64,000 nt of DNA from Zerene cesonia (taxonomy: Eukaryota; Arthropoda; Insecta; Lepidoptera; Pieridae): contig NC_052111.1 of assembly GCF_012273895.1 (NCBI RefSeq), positions 3,906,001-3,970,000 on the forward strand. The letters run 5' to 3'. Positions 47,438-61,221 of this stretch are shown in pieces. Below the pieces are notes generated by a model. The model saw nothing but the letters and a program-made list of their open reading frames with translations. It did not search any database and was not told where the DNA came from. Every line of letters starts with the position of its first letter. Position 1 is the first letter of the stretch. Both the position numbers and the translations under genes were made by a program.

Positions 47438-50400
47438 TCATAAATAATATAAAGATTATTTTTTTTTTGTTTTTGCGGGGCTTACTTATTGAACTACTTC
47501 TTTGAATAAAAATTTGTACATATGCATATTTTATGTATAAAGATTTCTTTTTTTAAGAAATATTCTTTAAGCTCGTTGTAAACTCAACTATTGTAACAAA
47601 TAATTGATTAACACTTATGTCATTAATATATATTGCAATGATAATTATTTATCATTACCATTGGTAGAGGAAAAAGGATCGGCAATCACGGTTGTCACTC
47701 AAACATCATGATTTGTGTTTTGAGATTAGGTTTGAGAAACAATTAAAGGTATAATTATTCAAATAATTATCGTATAATCTTATTTTTATTGAGAATTGTA
47801 TTAGGGTAATGAGAGACAATGGGTAACTCCTATTATCCGCAGTAGGCGTACACATACTTTTTTTATAGTACGTACGTCAAAAACGCACATTTACGATTGA
47901 TTAAATCGCATATTTTACTTGAAATCAAAAACAATCCCAAATGAAAATAAGCAACTGTGACCTTTTATACACCAAAATAATTATGCAAATTGGTTGAAAA
48001 TCTACATTAATCAAGTAATAAAACGAAAAATAATAAATAATAGTCGAATTGAGAACCTTCTTCGTTTTAATAAAAAGTCCAATAGAAATTAAAAAATGAT
48101 CATCAGAATATAAGCTAATATTGGAAAGAGATGCGAAATATACAGCAACGCTGTAAAGCAAGTGTAAGAGGCATGTTTTTAAAACAATATAATTAACCTC
48201 AGAGTCGGATTTGAATCTCACTAACATTTGCCACTTTGCTCTGAAAAATGCCCTTGGTCCGAGTTTCAGCCTTGTTTATGCGAATTTGGTCTCATCAATT
48301 ATATTATCTAGTTAAGTTGAATTGGCGTAGTGTTTATGCTCAGTAACATAGACATGTTAATGTAATTTTAAATTTATTTCTCAATTTATTTTACAAGGAT
48401 ATACTAGAAACGAAGCGACAGGCGGAAGAAAGTCGTTTAATATAACAGGAGACTTGGAATAAAAGGACTACGGATACATAACATACAATTTTAAAGAATA
48501 ATTTTAAACATTTTAAAGATATGGCACCACATATAATAAATTGTCGTGTGCTACGTACACTAAGCGTACGGACAAATTCTCGAGCTGCGCGCACCCTTAC
48601 TAATACATGTAATAAAAACTAAAGTATTTATGTTTATTTGTCCTGTTTTCAATTTCGCAATGGAGAAACTTCATGATATGAGTTTCATGTACAGAGATAT
48701 CTAGTGAAGGGTCAGAGTACCTAATATAGAATAATTTTAACCGCAGGGAACACCTCATTCCGATGGGATATTCCTTATACGGAAGGACGTGAAACACAAA
48801 ATAAAATCTAAAGTTAATAGAATCCCTCCATTCGTTTAAATATAATAATATATAAGAACTATGTATCTGGAATCTGTTTTCCAAATTTTGATCGCAAAGT
48901 TTAAAATAATGTCACTATTTTGAATGTTACACTTAAAATTTTTATAATTTTCCATAATTTATGAATGTCACTTATTATATAAATAGTATAAAACTTAAAA
49001 TAAACATTTGGTAATAGCATTTTCAAACGAGCGTTTTTGAGTTAAAATAATAATAGACAATTGTAAATTTTAGTTATTAGAATAAATAATCCCACAAAAC
49101 ACATAGGAATAAGAATATATAACAGTCGTAGTCAGTATACCTTCTTCGTAAATTTAGATGGTATCCAATGTTAACGTTTATATGTGGTAGTCGAGCACGC
49201 TTCGGCACGATTCGGGCCAGCTCGCACCGGGGAAGTACCACACCGCCACAGAAGACCGGCGTGAAATAGCATTCTGCTGTGTTTCGTTCGGTGAGTGGGG
49301 GAGCCGGAGGCCCATATCCTTTTCCTTCCCCTTCCCAGTCCTTTTCCTTTATTCCTCTCGCAAATCCTTTCTTAATCCCTTCCCAATTTAAAGTCGGCAA
49401 TCCATTTGTAGAGGCGTAAGGTCTGTAATCGACTTTACGTCTCTACAAATGTTCATGGGCGGTGGTAGCGCTTACCATCAGGCGTCCCACCAGCTCCATT
49501 GCCGATTGTGACATAAAAAAAAATAAAAAATAAAAAAATGTGTTACTTATACATAGTGTGTAATATAATACATTCATTACTACACACACCACTACAGTAA
49601 TTTATAACTTTGATTTACTGCACTGAAGAAACGGGACGTTTTTATGTCCACTGAAAAAAAAAACGCTTTTTCTGTAAATCACCATAATTATAAGCATCGT
49701 AGGATGTGCAGATAAATTGAAAAATCAATTTATTTCCTGCAGGTTTGTCCCAAATCGAACCCACGAAGTATGAGGTCGTTACTTCTGATCCACCATTGCT
49801 TTGTCTTGCTGTCTTCTATAATTACCACTACGGAAAAAAATTGAAGATACGAATTATCAATCCATCTAGAAAAAGGATGAGGTTCTCAATCCGACTGTCT
49901 TTTTACACGCTTTTTTTTTGCCTCAGAACTTCCGACGGGTGAAAGGATTGTAAGGAATCTTTTTTTATTTAAAAACTGGCGCCCTCCATGTGTAAATTTG
50001 AAAGCGGTTAAATTTGATGTTAAAAATAATTAAATGATTTTTAATTGATATCCTTACACTATTCATCATTAAAGTTCTTATTTAGTTTATAATGAATTCA
50101 CGTTTAGCTCGGCGCGACCAAGTCGGCATTTTTTTTTAACATCTTTCTTCTGCTTCTGAAGAGATAAAACCTAACATGAGTGAAGCCCGATCGGATCATT
50201 AGTTACTAATAATTCTTCGCAATCGTCTTAAGTCTAAATCCTAACTAGAAAAAATACTCATGATGATAATTTTATTTCAACAACGATGTAAAGACCGCTT
50301 TTTAGTACAAAATATGTGCCGGCATGGTCTTCTTTATATTGATAATTTATTATTTATTTTTGTAATCAATGGTATATATGTACTATGAAGAATAAATAAA

Positions 50401-51319
50401 TAAACAAAAATGATGAGTAAAAAATTACCTTAACCAAAAATTCCGGATTACGAAGGCGAGATACACTATAACTCAGGCGTAGCTCAGGCGTTAAAAATAA
50501 TAATCTGATTTAATGCCATCTTTGTTGTGTTTAGTAGAACTAAATCAAAACCATAGGGCAAAGATGGTGAACCAAATGGCATCCGTGCCATTAATGGCAA
50601 GCAATAGAATATTACAAAGTTCATTACGCACTACGAAAAAAGTGAGAATTAGATAGTTAAAGAGTAAGGAACAAAGATTAGTATAATAAATACAGGGTTT
50701 GGATGGAAAATCCAGTCTAAACTAGAGGACGCTTCTTTTACTTATAAGCCTGTCGTAGGGTTACCTTTGTAAGATTGTTGAAATTGGTTGAAGTTAAATT
50801 AAAATTTCTATGTTACAGATTCAAGTAATGGTATAATATTATTTAAAACCCTTTATTTGGAATTCAAATGTTTATCTTGTACTAACTGCGCCCCACAGCT
50901 CATCGCGGAGTTTTTATTTTAAAACCAAATGTATTAAAATAATATCTGAATAAAAAGTAGCTCAATTTATTCTGTATCAGCTATAGCAGCCATCAGCTAT
51001 TTGCGCAAAGTTCAAAATCGCTCCAGCCGTTTGATTAGCCAGAACAGACAGATGAATATTGTAATTAGATGTTAGGTATTCATAATAAAATATGGTCTAA
51101 TAATGTTTGAATCAGAAATGTCAAAACTGTTAAAAAATAACATCAACTTTCAAGTTATTCAATCTAGACTAAGTTAATTGTTTTATTTGAATTATACAAT
51201 AGGATGAAATCATGATGCATAATGGAGCAAAGGATAAACTTTTTGTATATAAAGAATTTATTGAGTCTATTGTGTGACAAAGACAGTACAGAATTTAAAC
51301 TAAAACTTATATTAGTAAG
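47438..51319. other. Intergenic region downstream of SMNDC1, right arm
   Basis: Mirror of 18010-21508. It holds the SINE fragment at about 49705-49800 and the right-specific family X insertion at 49184-49540. The remaining open frames are AT-rich, differ between the arms in length or start, and carry no recognisable domain. Confidence 0.5.
49184..49540 (+). mobile_element. Family X A-tailed retroposon, right-arm-specific insertion
   Basis: Absent from the left arm, where the flanks are continuous near 19775. It begins tatgtggtagtcgagcacgc, contains the family X middle and 3' region (cttaccatcaggcgtcccac, ttgccgattgtgacata) and ends in an A-rich tail at about 49511-49538. A short taaca-type repeat lies on both sides, compatible with a small target duplication. 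Its head block is inverted relative to the copy at 4884-5205. Confidence 0.7.
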
Positions 51320-52389
51320 TTATCCACCCTTTTTCCACTTTTCTCCAGGTGTATACTCAGTCATAGGCCTCCCAGATATACCACATGTTCCAATTCCAAC
51401 CCTGCCCTCCAAATTATCAGGGGATGCAAATATACTTTTACTTCTAATACCTGGTTTTTTAGATGCTTTTGAATGGAACGAAAGCCATTTATTCTTTTCA
51501 CTCTCTCTTTCTTCTTCTATTTGTTTAAATCTCTGTTGTTTCTTCTGTTTCTTCTTTTTCAAATATTCTCTATTATAGCCTTTACCTTGCCTGAAAGAAA
51601 TGGTATTCCATTACTTTTTCTATAATAGTTTATACTACAATGTGACTAGAAAGATCCAATAGACGGAGAAATTATAAATATTTTGACAAACAACCAAAAG
51701 TCTAAATTATTTGAACAGGTTTTACACTTACTTTCCTTCATCACCACTTAATGGTCTTTTCACTCCAGAACCTAAAGATTTAACATCCATAGTAGACACA
51801 GGCTCCAAGGTTGTGTATCCATTAAATTTGACTTTTAGACTATTCTCACCAATCTCTTCAATTGTGGCTTCATAGAACCTACAACCAAAATATATTCAAA
51901 TATTATAATTGTATCCATCATTGAGAGTGCATTATATCTTAAAAATAATAATATATGCAGATTAATACAAAAATTATACATATGATTTTATTATTATTAT
52001 AATACAATTGAGAACTTACATTCCATCTGCTTTCCATTTAGCAAGACACTTCTCCCCAATATGCCACTTTTGCACTGGTGCCGCTTCACCACTCTCCGCA
52101 GCCAGCAGGGAAGCTGTAACATCATCATTATTACTAGAACTATGAACACTGACATTGGATTCACCCTCTTGAGTTTTTATTAGATCTTGAGTCAACTCAA
52201 TTACTTCTTCCAAATCCGTCTTAAGTTTCAAAAGTTCTTCGTTTTCTGGATCAGTCAATAAAGCAGCTTCTACCTAAAATATTATTTGAAACAACATTGA
52301 TTTAATGTGATTAATAGGAAAATGACAATCATTAACAATAACTTTACCTGCTGCAACTGCAACTTATAGTTTCTTAGGTCATCTGCCAT
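51320..52389 (-). CDS. SMNDC1: Survival motor neuron domain-containing protein 1 / splicing factor SPF30, right-arm copy
   Basis: Coding exons on the minus strand are 52389-52348, 52273-52020, 51878-51732 and 51590-51320, the same lengths as in the left arm (42, 254, 147, 271 nt). The encoded 237-residue protein appears identical, with the Tudor domain (about residues 83-133), its aromatic cage and the SIFASP C-terminal motif all kept. The only exon difference I noticed is silent (ggttctgga against ggttcggga). The complement of AATAAA is at 51257-51262. Splice sites are all GT-AG. Both copies look functional, as expected for two alleles or for a very recent duplication. Confidence 0.95.
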
Positions 52390-55300
52390 TGTCAAATTTT
52401 ACGTTTAAAATTATTTATAAATCGACTCCAATCCACATGCTATTAAAATCCAAATTCACACGTAAAAAATATGAAGCTACTGTTTTATACCTCAGTGAAC
52501 ACATGTACCTACTAAATATTGCTTTTGAAATTGAATATACAAATAACACACAAACATTCACTTATTTTTTAGTAAATTAGTGTAGCGTCTTAGCAATTGA
52601 GGAATATTTTAATGTTATCAAATATCACAAACAAAATTGCTGCTTTTTGGACGAGCCATGTAATTAAAACCAATAACTATAGAAACATGTGTCAAATGTC
52701 AAGTACGTTTGACACATAATCTATGGTTCAGACCACAAGTTACAGAAAAAATTTTTTTGAAAATGTAATCCACATCTACACTTATATTACAAAGAGGAAT
52801 CTTTTGAATTTTTATATGTTGGCAACGTTTTCACGCAAAAAGTGCTGGACCGATTTCAGAAATACTTTCACCATCAGAAAGCTGCAACTTCACTGAGAGA
52901 CTTATTCTATTTGACGGTGAACTAAATACAGTCGGGGTGATAAATCATTTTCATTAGTTCTCTGTTATGAGTTTTTCTTGTTTTTTTTTAATATTTTCAT
53001 CTGTTACTGTATAGTGTATTTTAAATTTAATATATATTTGTTATTCCTTGAGTTGGTTGTTCTTTTCACATTTCGGTATCTATTGCCTAATGATACACAC
53101 TAAAACTTGTAATTTTATTGTTATATCTATAGCATAAATGAGAACTTTTTAAAGAATAAAATAAACCGATTACGAGGCACGTCATTCGATATACCGTAGC
53201 GACGCTTAACTTCTAAAACTAACTTATTTAAAATATGATTATAATATGAGGAATAATAAAAATTTTGTCTGTATTTATTATAGCATAATTTTGAATATTT
53301 CGTAAGCAACTTGACAAGACCTTATCAAAATATTAGAAAACGGCTACGAAATCTGACGCAAAATCTCTAGCCGCAAGTCTCCCACCAGCAGAAGAAAGCT
53401 CGTTTTACCCAACCGAGGAGGAGAACGAGTAAGGGATTAACAATTTATTTAGCTTATACGCGAGCAATAGCGAAACTACGGGATATATTGTACAAAAGAA
53501 AAAAAACAAACATAAAATAAAGGGAAGAGTAGGTATTTAAAATATAATTAGTTAGGGAATACGAAATGCAGATGGCGCTAATTGTGACAAGTTAGCAAAA
53601 AAATCCGTAAGATGACAATATATACATATAACTCAAAGACCCAAAAAGCCCCTTGAGCGAAAAAAAGAGCTCCAAACGCTTGTGTGTTTACAATAAATGA
53701 GCCACAACAAGAAATTCGTGTTGTGGCACAAACTGCATCCAACGTCGAGCACACATAACAGTATAATATACTAATCTTCGGTCGAGCACTTGAGAGTTGG
53801 CTTCCACTGGCGAGATAACGGGTATTGTTTACACAGATAGCCCTTATAATATAAATTAAAATGAAGAGAAACAAATAATTATAGTATTTACCTACTTCCC
53901 TTACCAATAAACAATATTTTCTATTTAACTGTGTATTGTGTTTCGTGACCGTTGTATGATTTAGAATGAAATGAAAAGCAACCTGTTTCTATTAATTTAA
54001 TAATTTTATAAAAATAGTAAAATTGAGTATAATATTTACAAGCTTTCCTAAATAATTAAAAATATAAGACAATAAATTATTACATTGTAAAGTTTATACC
54101 TAGCATGCATAATAAACATTACGTACCTACCTACACACATCTTGTACCTTAGTCTTTACAAAAAGATTTTATATGCACAGTATATAAATATGTATATAAA
54201 ATGGTACAGACTATGTAGGTACGTAATGGCTTTTATGTACTATGCATACAATTAGCAAAATAGGTAAGTATTTAATTAAAATCGATTTTAAAATATGGAT
54301 AGTACAACTAAAGGTGAAGTTTCAATATTTTTAACGCCGTGTGATCAGTCCATTGTTGGATTTGAATAGAGCTCGAGATCACAAATAGAATAACACAATA
54401 AATGTCTTAAGGAGGCTACATAAGCTAAGAGCGTATTTTATAATGGTTACAATATATAATCCACTGAAGTAAAAAATACAGAAAAATGTACATGCTTCAA
54501 AATGTAATGCGCTCATTTGAAAACATAAAAGTTTGATACGGTAGAAAAAATCACAAAGACACCTCTTAACATTTATTTTTACGATTAAAACCATGCTAAG
54601 TTAATATACGGGCAATCACATTTATATAAATAAGTTATTCTTCAAGCATCATAGTCATTTGAGTCTTTTTATTTTTTTTTTACCCACTTTTTTTCAGTAT
54701 TCAATAATTTTTAGCTAATCATGTATTCTTATTCGATATTCTTGTACCGTGATATGTACCCATGTGTGCAGCCCTACATAACAATAGAGCCGGCCGAGAC
54801 CGTTGGCTTATCGTCCCAATTATAAAAATATAGATATTGAATGAAATGCATGAAGAGTGCGTATTCAATCGAATACCCACTTACAACTCAAGTCAACGGA
54901 TAAACGGTTTCAAATGATATTATGGTGTAGATTTAAATGGTTCATTTGATTTATCATTTAGGCTTGGATTAGGATAACTGTTATTTTTTTATTGATATAA
55001 AAAAATCTACTCGGGTAGAGCTGGGGCAAGCAGCTAGTTAAGTATTAAAACAAAATTACTAAGCATTTTGATTTCAGTACTCAACAGTAGAGAGAAAACA
55101 GAGAAAGAGAAACACCTACACGATAATCACAATGGAACGATCCTTTGAAGAGGTATTCACAAACCCCCAATGCTATATCATAGATTTGAAAATGAACATT
55201 CTATGATATAACATATAGTTTGTACATGATATCGTAGAAAGCTTATATCCAATACTCGAATGAAAAAAGAACTATTCATTTACTGAATTATTTGGCAACA

Positions 55301-55808
55301 GCCCTTCATAGTAATTGCTTATACAAATATAATCAGTTCCGATTACGAATTAAATAGATATAGGAAATTAGATACATCTCAAGAAAAAAATAGGTTCATA
55401 CCATTCATGTAAAATAAAGAATCTATAGATATTTCTAGTCGTAGGTACAGACCGTATATTATTATCAACTAGCGGTCCGGCCCAGATTCGCCCGTGGTAT
55501 GTTTATAGTCTACTCGCACTCAGCGGTCACGTATCCAGGTCCTAAGTTTAACGCGCTCAAACAACAAATCTCTTCAGCTTTATACTATAGAATTGTTTAC
55601 TTTCATGAATGGAATGCAAAGCAGGGTAAGTAGATACATATGCGTTATTATATTTTAGCATTTTTTTTTAAATCCTAATGAATCGTTGTAACTTATTTTC
55701 ACGCATTTCCTATACATTTCAATTCACAATGTTTTATCACAATTTTAGTTTAATGCGCGTCATCATCATATACTTAATTCTAATTGAATACACAGTGTTT
55801 ATTTATAT
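52390..55808. other. Intergenic region between SMNDC1 and SLC12A8, right arm
   Basis: Mirror of 12523-16939 without the gapped transposon: the single TAGGTA site (as complement) is at 53889-53894. It contains the ATGTGTCAAA/TTTGACACAT inverted repeat at 52687-52717, about 300 bp before SMNDC1. Nearer SLC12A8 it has a Helitron body (55469-55591) and about 90 bp of flank (55380-55468) missing on the left. No gene was recognised. Confidence 0.5.
55469..55591 (-). mobile_element. Helitron-like element, intact in the right arm only
   Basis: On the minus strand it runs from tctatagtataaagctgaag to the end gggccggaccgctag. The left arm keeps only the first 18 bp (12739-12756) and then jumps to sequence beyond the element, so a deletion took the rest plus about 90 bp of flank. 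Confidence 0.65.
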
Positions 55809-58800
55809 TTAACTATCAACACTAACAAGATGTGTCTGGAGAGACGTGGACTGATGGTAACGTCTACGAGAGGCGAAGTCTTCATTATCGTCATTCAGTC
55901 TTTCTTGTTCCATAGAAACGTCAGCATGCACTGGAGTGACGACCAGTTGCTCATATTCCAATGGGCGTTTCCTATTAAAGCACATACAATATTATTTTAA
56001 CATCAAGTTTTACACGTTGGAAAAAGGCAAGGAGAATCATCTTAATAATTATTTTCTAGTTATTTTAGCAGTTTACAGTGCAAAATTGGTTTTTCTCGTT
56101 AGAATATTAATTACGTTTAATTAACTAAAGTCGAGATGATTAATATAGCGGAGAGATGTTTTTTGTTTCTACAAACCTAACAACACACAATATGTAGAGT
56201 TTTACTATTAACAATGTTCATTATGACCTAATGATGACGAATTACCTGACGATCTATAAGCTAGTATTAAGTTGTAACAATATGATAACGTAAGAACTGT
56301 AAAATGATCATAATATTGTTTCAAGTTTATGACGGTAGTTTTAATATTTCTCCTTAAATATGATCGATCTACCTAATGCTAATGTCACCAAACCAAGTAA
56401 ATATTATAATTACTTAATGCATCCTACTAATATTATAAATGCGAAAGTTTGTGAGGATGTATATATGTGTATGTTTGTTACTCTTTCACGCAAAAACTAC
56501 AGAACCGGATTACAATGCAATTTGGTACGTAAATAGCTGGATAACTGGAACAACACATAAGCAACTTTAATCCCGATATTCCTACGGGATACGGACTTAT
56601 GCGGGTGAAAATGCGGGGCGCAGCTAGTATAATATAAAATTAAGTTAAGTTTTAATTCATTCTGAAAAAAATGTACAACAAGGTATAAAATAAATTACCC
56701 GATAGCATGCAAGAACGATATCTTCAACCAATGGAAAAAATGGAATTCAGATGCACGACCGGGTTTGACGGCAGGATTGGCCGCTCCAATGTAGAGCCAC
56801 AGTAGCCACAATATTAGCAAACAACCGAGAGCATACATCCAGTGCACTAACAGCATCAACAGCAATTTTATTGCCACCTAGGAAAAAATAAAAGGAGCGA
56901 ATTCATTCTCTATAATTAGTATTGCTATATCTACATGAAAATTAAAAACTAATAAATAATAGCGTGGAAGACTTTTCAATAAAAAAAAACAATAGAAAAT
57001 TATCACAAATGATGGAGTGTCATGATCGTAAAATTTTGCTTTTATTATTATATTATGAAATAAAAAAAACAGAAAGCAATAAAAAGTATATAAATACGTT
57101 ATCTATACTTACACCTGCAAGAGATAACCACCTATTACACAAGTGGGAATACCAGTTTTTATTTTTTGAATGCACATTTACAGCAGGACGCACATCGCCA
57201 TTTGCCGTACGTCCGTTCATAATTGCGGAATCAGTAGGTGAAGGTGTGAAATCCTATAAAACATATAAAAATCAATATTGTATTTTTATTAAACAAATAA
57301 CAATAATTTTACTGTACAAAAACTTTACAACATGAGTATTGAGAGCCCTTCTTTGTTCCTACACAAGAATTCCCTGTATCCTTCTCTATAAAATGATAAG
57401 AGCTTATTAATATCATGTAAGATCTTACGCCAACTGTTTTATGACGAATTCTTTCTGGAAACAGTAAATCCAAATCGCTCCCAGTTGCGCCATAAACCTG
57501 GGTGTCTCTAGGCGAGTGACCCTGAAATCTAAAACCATAAAATAATTTTTTAACTAAATGTAGTGACTAGTCTTTAATTTAGATAAAAACAACCATTTAC
57601 TATACATCAATTATACAACCATTTTTTTAACATTAATATATGTATGATCAAACAAAGGAGGTGTGATAAGACATTAGACATAATAAACATAATGTTTTCC
57701 TCTTGAAGCTTGTTAATTTCTTGCAAAAAATTAATATAATATTAATCAAGCAACTGGATTACTTATAATATTGTATGCAAAGGATTAATGAACAATGGCT
57801 ACATAAACATAATATGAAATAGAATCAAAAAATAAAATTAAACAAAATCATACCTCATTTCACGTTTGTGTTGTAAATCAAATGTTTGAGCAAGAGCAAA
57901 GTAAGAATAATCAATACTAGCATAAGTGATCAGGAATGGCATAGTGACAATTGGGGCAAGTTTATTGATATCTCCTATGATGATGAATGTAACGGTCACT
58001 ACTGCTACTACGATCATGGAGTAAATGGGCACTTTATTAGGGCCTCGCTGCAATTTCGGAATTCATCATGAGTAACTTAAATAATAATGAACAACAATAC
58101 CAATATGCATAAAAACATACCCCATGTCCTAAGGCATCCAAACCAGGTATGACTTTTTCATTACTAATGCTTTGAAGTACTCTTGGTGTTCCATACATAG
58201 CACCCAGACAAGAACTCATAGAACTGACATATAATCCAGCGAGTAGTAGAATTTTCACTGCTGACATGTCAGCTGTTATAGAGAAATTTGTAAGCAATGC
58301 CTCTCTTGTTACAGTAGCGGCTAATGTTATAACAAACATGAGGTAAAGAAAAGTCCTGCAAAGATGTTAAAAACAATAATACATACCCATTGACCCAAAA
58401 ATAAAATAATATACAAAGATTTGGTAAATTATATATCAATACCCAGTACTGATGGCAGCTAATGATCCATTAGGTATATTTAATGAAGGATTTCTCAAAT
58501 CACCACTCATATTAATACCAGCTAGTATACCAGTTATAGTAGGGAAAAATACCCCAAAACATTTAAACCATGTGTATCCATCTTGGTAGTCTGCCCATGT
58601 GTTATTGGCTATTGTTCCACCAAGCCATCCTTTAAATTCAAGATCTAAAAATAGAATGAAAATGTATTGTGCTCGATTAATAGATTGTTCAAAAAAGGGA
58701 TTCTGCACTTAAGAAATTTGCCTTATTTCAAATAGAGAAATGAGAAGGTCACTTAGAAAATTTAATTTTTCTTTAGCAAATAAGATAATATTGATATGTG

Positions 58801-60032
58801 GTGGTAATAGTGATATATTGAGTGATTTGTATACTGACTTGGGACAGTAGTAAATGATCCCACAAAAAAGTCCAATGCTGCTACTAAAATAATCAGCAGC
58901 AGTACAAATTGCAATTTGATAACCCATTTGACCCCAGCAACATTGATTGTGCCTAACAATAGAACTGCTGCAACAGCAAATCCGCGGGCTGCCCAAGTAT
59001 TCTCTGTACCAACCAGACTTGCCATTGATTCACCAAAACCAAACACATTTAAAGCACATCCCACTGCCTGGAAGTAATAAATATTGCTCATTGAAGTTAA
59101 TAACAACATTTCAATTCATGTTAAAACTATTGATAGTAAAAAAAATAATTAATTTAAACATTAGTGGTCACATATCACTAACAAATAGTAATAGCTTGAA
59201 TAAATATTTAAACAGTTGTCAGTACAAGTTCAACTGTTGAGTTTGTATAGCAATCATTTTGTAAAATAATTTTTAATTTTGTGTTTAAAATAACATATCA
59301 CATAAGTGGAAACATGATTCACAAATTAAATTTAATACATTAAAATGTTTCAGTATAATTCTACATACTTGTCCAAAACAATAAATCATTCCCAATGCAC
59401 CACCCATTCTGGATCCCAATGTATGTGCCAATAGGAAGTACACACCACCACTTTCAATTCTGCATCTTTCACAAATTCCCACAGCAGACAATACTGAGAT
59501 CAAAGCTACAAAAACTGAAATTAAAAGCATAATTGTCATATAAGTCATGAACTTAAGTCTCGATAATGTGATAATGTAATGTTATATACCTGTAAAAATT
59601 ACTATTAATATAGCGTTAATTAAACCAGCTTGTCCTACCATCCAGCCAGACCTTAAGAAGACAATGACTCCAAAAATATTTATAAGACATGATGTAAACA
59701 CCCCATCCCATGTTCCAAAGAGAACTGGCTGGGAAATGAAAAAATTAGATTTCCACCACGGCACATCTCCCTAAAATGATAAAAGAAAGGAATGATGATG
59801 TCATACCAAATTAAAGCAATCTTTTTTTACTGTTCTATTGCACCTGCACGTCAGCAAATATCTCGTTGGCCCCTGAAGCTTGATGTCCACCTGTACCATA
59901 TTGTGATTCATTTCCTAAATCTACAAAACCTCCAGACTGTCTTCTCATACGTGCTCTATCAAAGCCTGGTTCCCCACTTTGAAAACTAGCAACATCTAAA
60001 TCTGTCCTTCTTGATCTATTACTATGTTCCAT
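55809..60032 (-). CDS. SLC12A8: SLC12A8-like cation-chloride cotransporter family protein, right-arm copy
   Basis: Eleven minus-strand coding exons: 60032-59844, 59770-59590, 59514-59369, 59067-58839, 58644-58443, 58355-58121, 58047-57854, 57528-57429, 57253-57113, 56877-56699 and 55971-55809. Each is exactly the length of its left-arm partner, giving 652 residues. The one amino-acid difference I found is Gln at residue 32 in place of Pro, in the polar N-terminal tail; other exon differences are silent. All splice sites are GT-AG, and the complement of AATAAA follows at 55798-55803. Domain content, SLC12 motifs and likely role are as for the left copy: a multi-pass membrane transporter with a short cytosolic C-terminus. 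The TGTCA/TGACA cluster lies upstream at 60141-60200. Confidence 0.9.
56422..56627 (+). mobile_element. Helitron-like element in intron 10 of the right SLC12A8-like gene
   Basis: Orthologue of 11689-11915: TCCTACTAATATTATAAATG start after an A, CAGCTAG end before a T. It lacks the short duplicated segment seen in the left copy. Confidence 0.75.
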
Positions 60033-61221
60033 TGTGGTAAGTTTATTACTTTTTTAAAATTAAATATAAAATACTCATTGAGTAAACATTGTTTATTAAA
60101 GCCGAAGTACATAAAACGAAAACGAAATCAACAATTTACTTGTAGGAAGTGTATGACAGTTGTCAAGAAACGTCATTTGAATTATAAATGACAGACACTA
60201 GCAGAAATAGACACTCAGACCTATAATATAATCTATGCTTAGACCCATATTAGCAAAAACTAAATAAGATTATTTAGCCTAGGATACTAGGTATTTCCTA
60301 GGTATACATTATAACTTTATAAGTACTGAATCTACATAGAAGCGGGTCCACACTACACTAACTTGAGCTGCGCAAACTTTTATTCAAACAAAAGTCTGCA
60401 CAAATCACCTAAAGCAAATTAGCAAATCATTTAAAGGCTAGCAGCCGAGGTGTATGTTTTTTTTTTTAACATGTGCATTAGGGTGCATGTTTGACCGCCT
60501 CCTTGGTACAGCGGCTAACGCGTGAGCGTAGAACGGAAGGTTCAAATCCCGATGGGGTCGGACAAAAAAAATGTCTCGGTCTGGCAGTAACAGAAGGTTG
60601 ATCACCTACTTTTCCATAAAGAATAACGATCAGTGAAACAGACGAATATCATCTTGTATGTACCGTTGAATATCTTCTCTTCTTCTTGACTAATTGAGTT
60701 ATGTCGAGAAAGATTATTTCGGTGTGCACTCACACCCAATCTCAATGTCGATTTTTACAAATAAATTTAAGAGGAATGAATTTATACAAAGAATTTTCTT
60801 AGAGAGTCAAAAGTACGACATGTAACTTCTCTTTCTTTTAAATTAAAAATCTAATAGAAATACGAAAGCATGTTGCTAAAAAAATACTCACACATGACAT
60901 AGATATTACATATGTGACATATAACATAAAGCTTTCTTCTTTTCTTTGATAATGGCTCACAACAACATACCTAACGTTGATCATGAGAAAAGCAGATGAT
61001 TATCAGGTCAACACCAGCGGCTTTAAGCTTTTGCTCCTGTGACTTTTTTATTGTCGCGGCAAAGCATATAGTCACAGGAAACATGTGCGCTCAAATGAAA
61101 AGGGGAAAAGAAAATTAACACTCGAAATTTATTCCCTTTTTAATGGGCGCCATAATATTTTTGCTCGGGGTATCAGTGTTCCTAATACCAGCACTGCACC
61201 AAATACACGATACATATTTTT
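60033..61221. promoter_or_regulatory. Upstream region of the right SLC12A8-like gene, with a tRNA-like relic
   Basis: Mirror of 7091-8269. The TGACA/TGTCA cluster is at 60141-60200 and the tRNA-like segment at 60493-60563. No exon was recognised. Confidence 0.4.
60493..60563 (+). repeat. tRNA-like sequence, right copy
   Basis: A box tggtacagcgg and B box ggttcaaatcc with a partly paired acceptor-like stem, followed by an A run. The box spacing is too short for a normal tRNA gene, so it is more likely the head of a tRNA-derived retroposon. Confidence 0.45.

Noticed and set aside
47139..47441. Open frames in repetitive sequence near 47 kb, with partners at 21568-21762
   Set aside because: They translate the tandem Helitron-like elements and have no coding function.
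60493..60563. Functional tRNA gene
   Set aside because: The A and B boxes are present, but they are too close together and the T stem does not pair. An A run follows, as in a retroposon.
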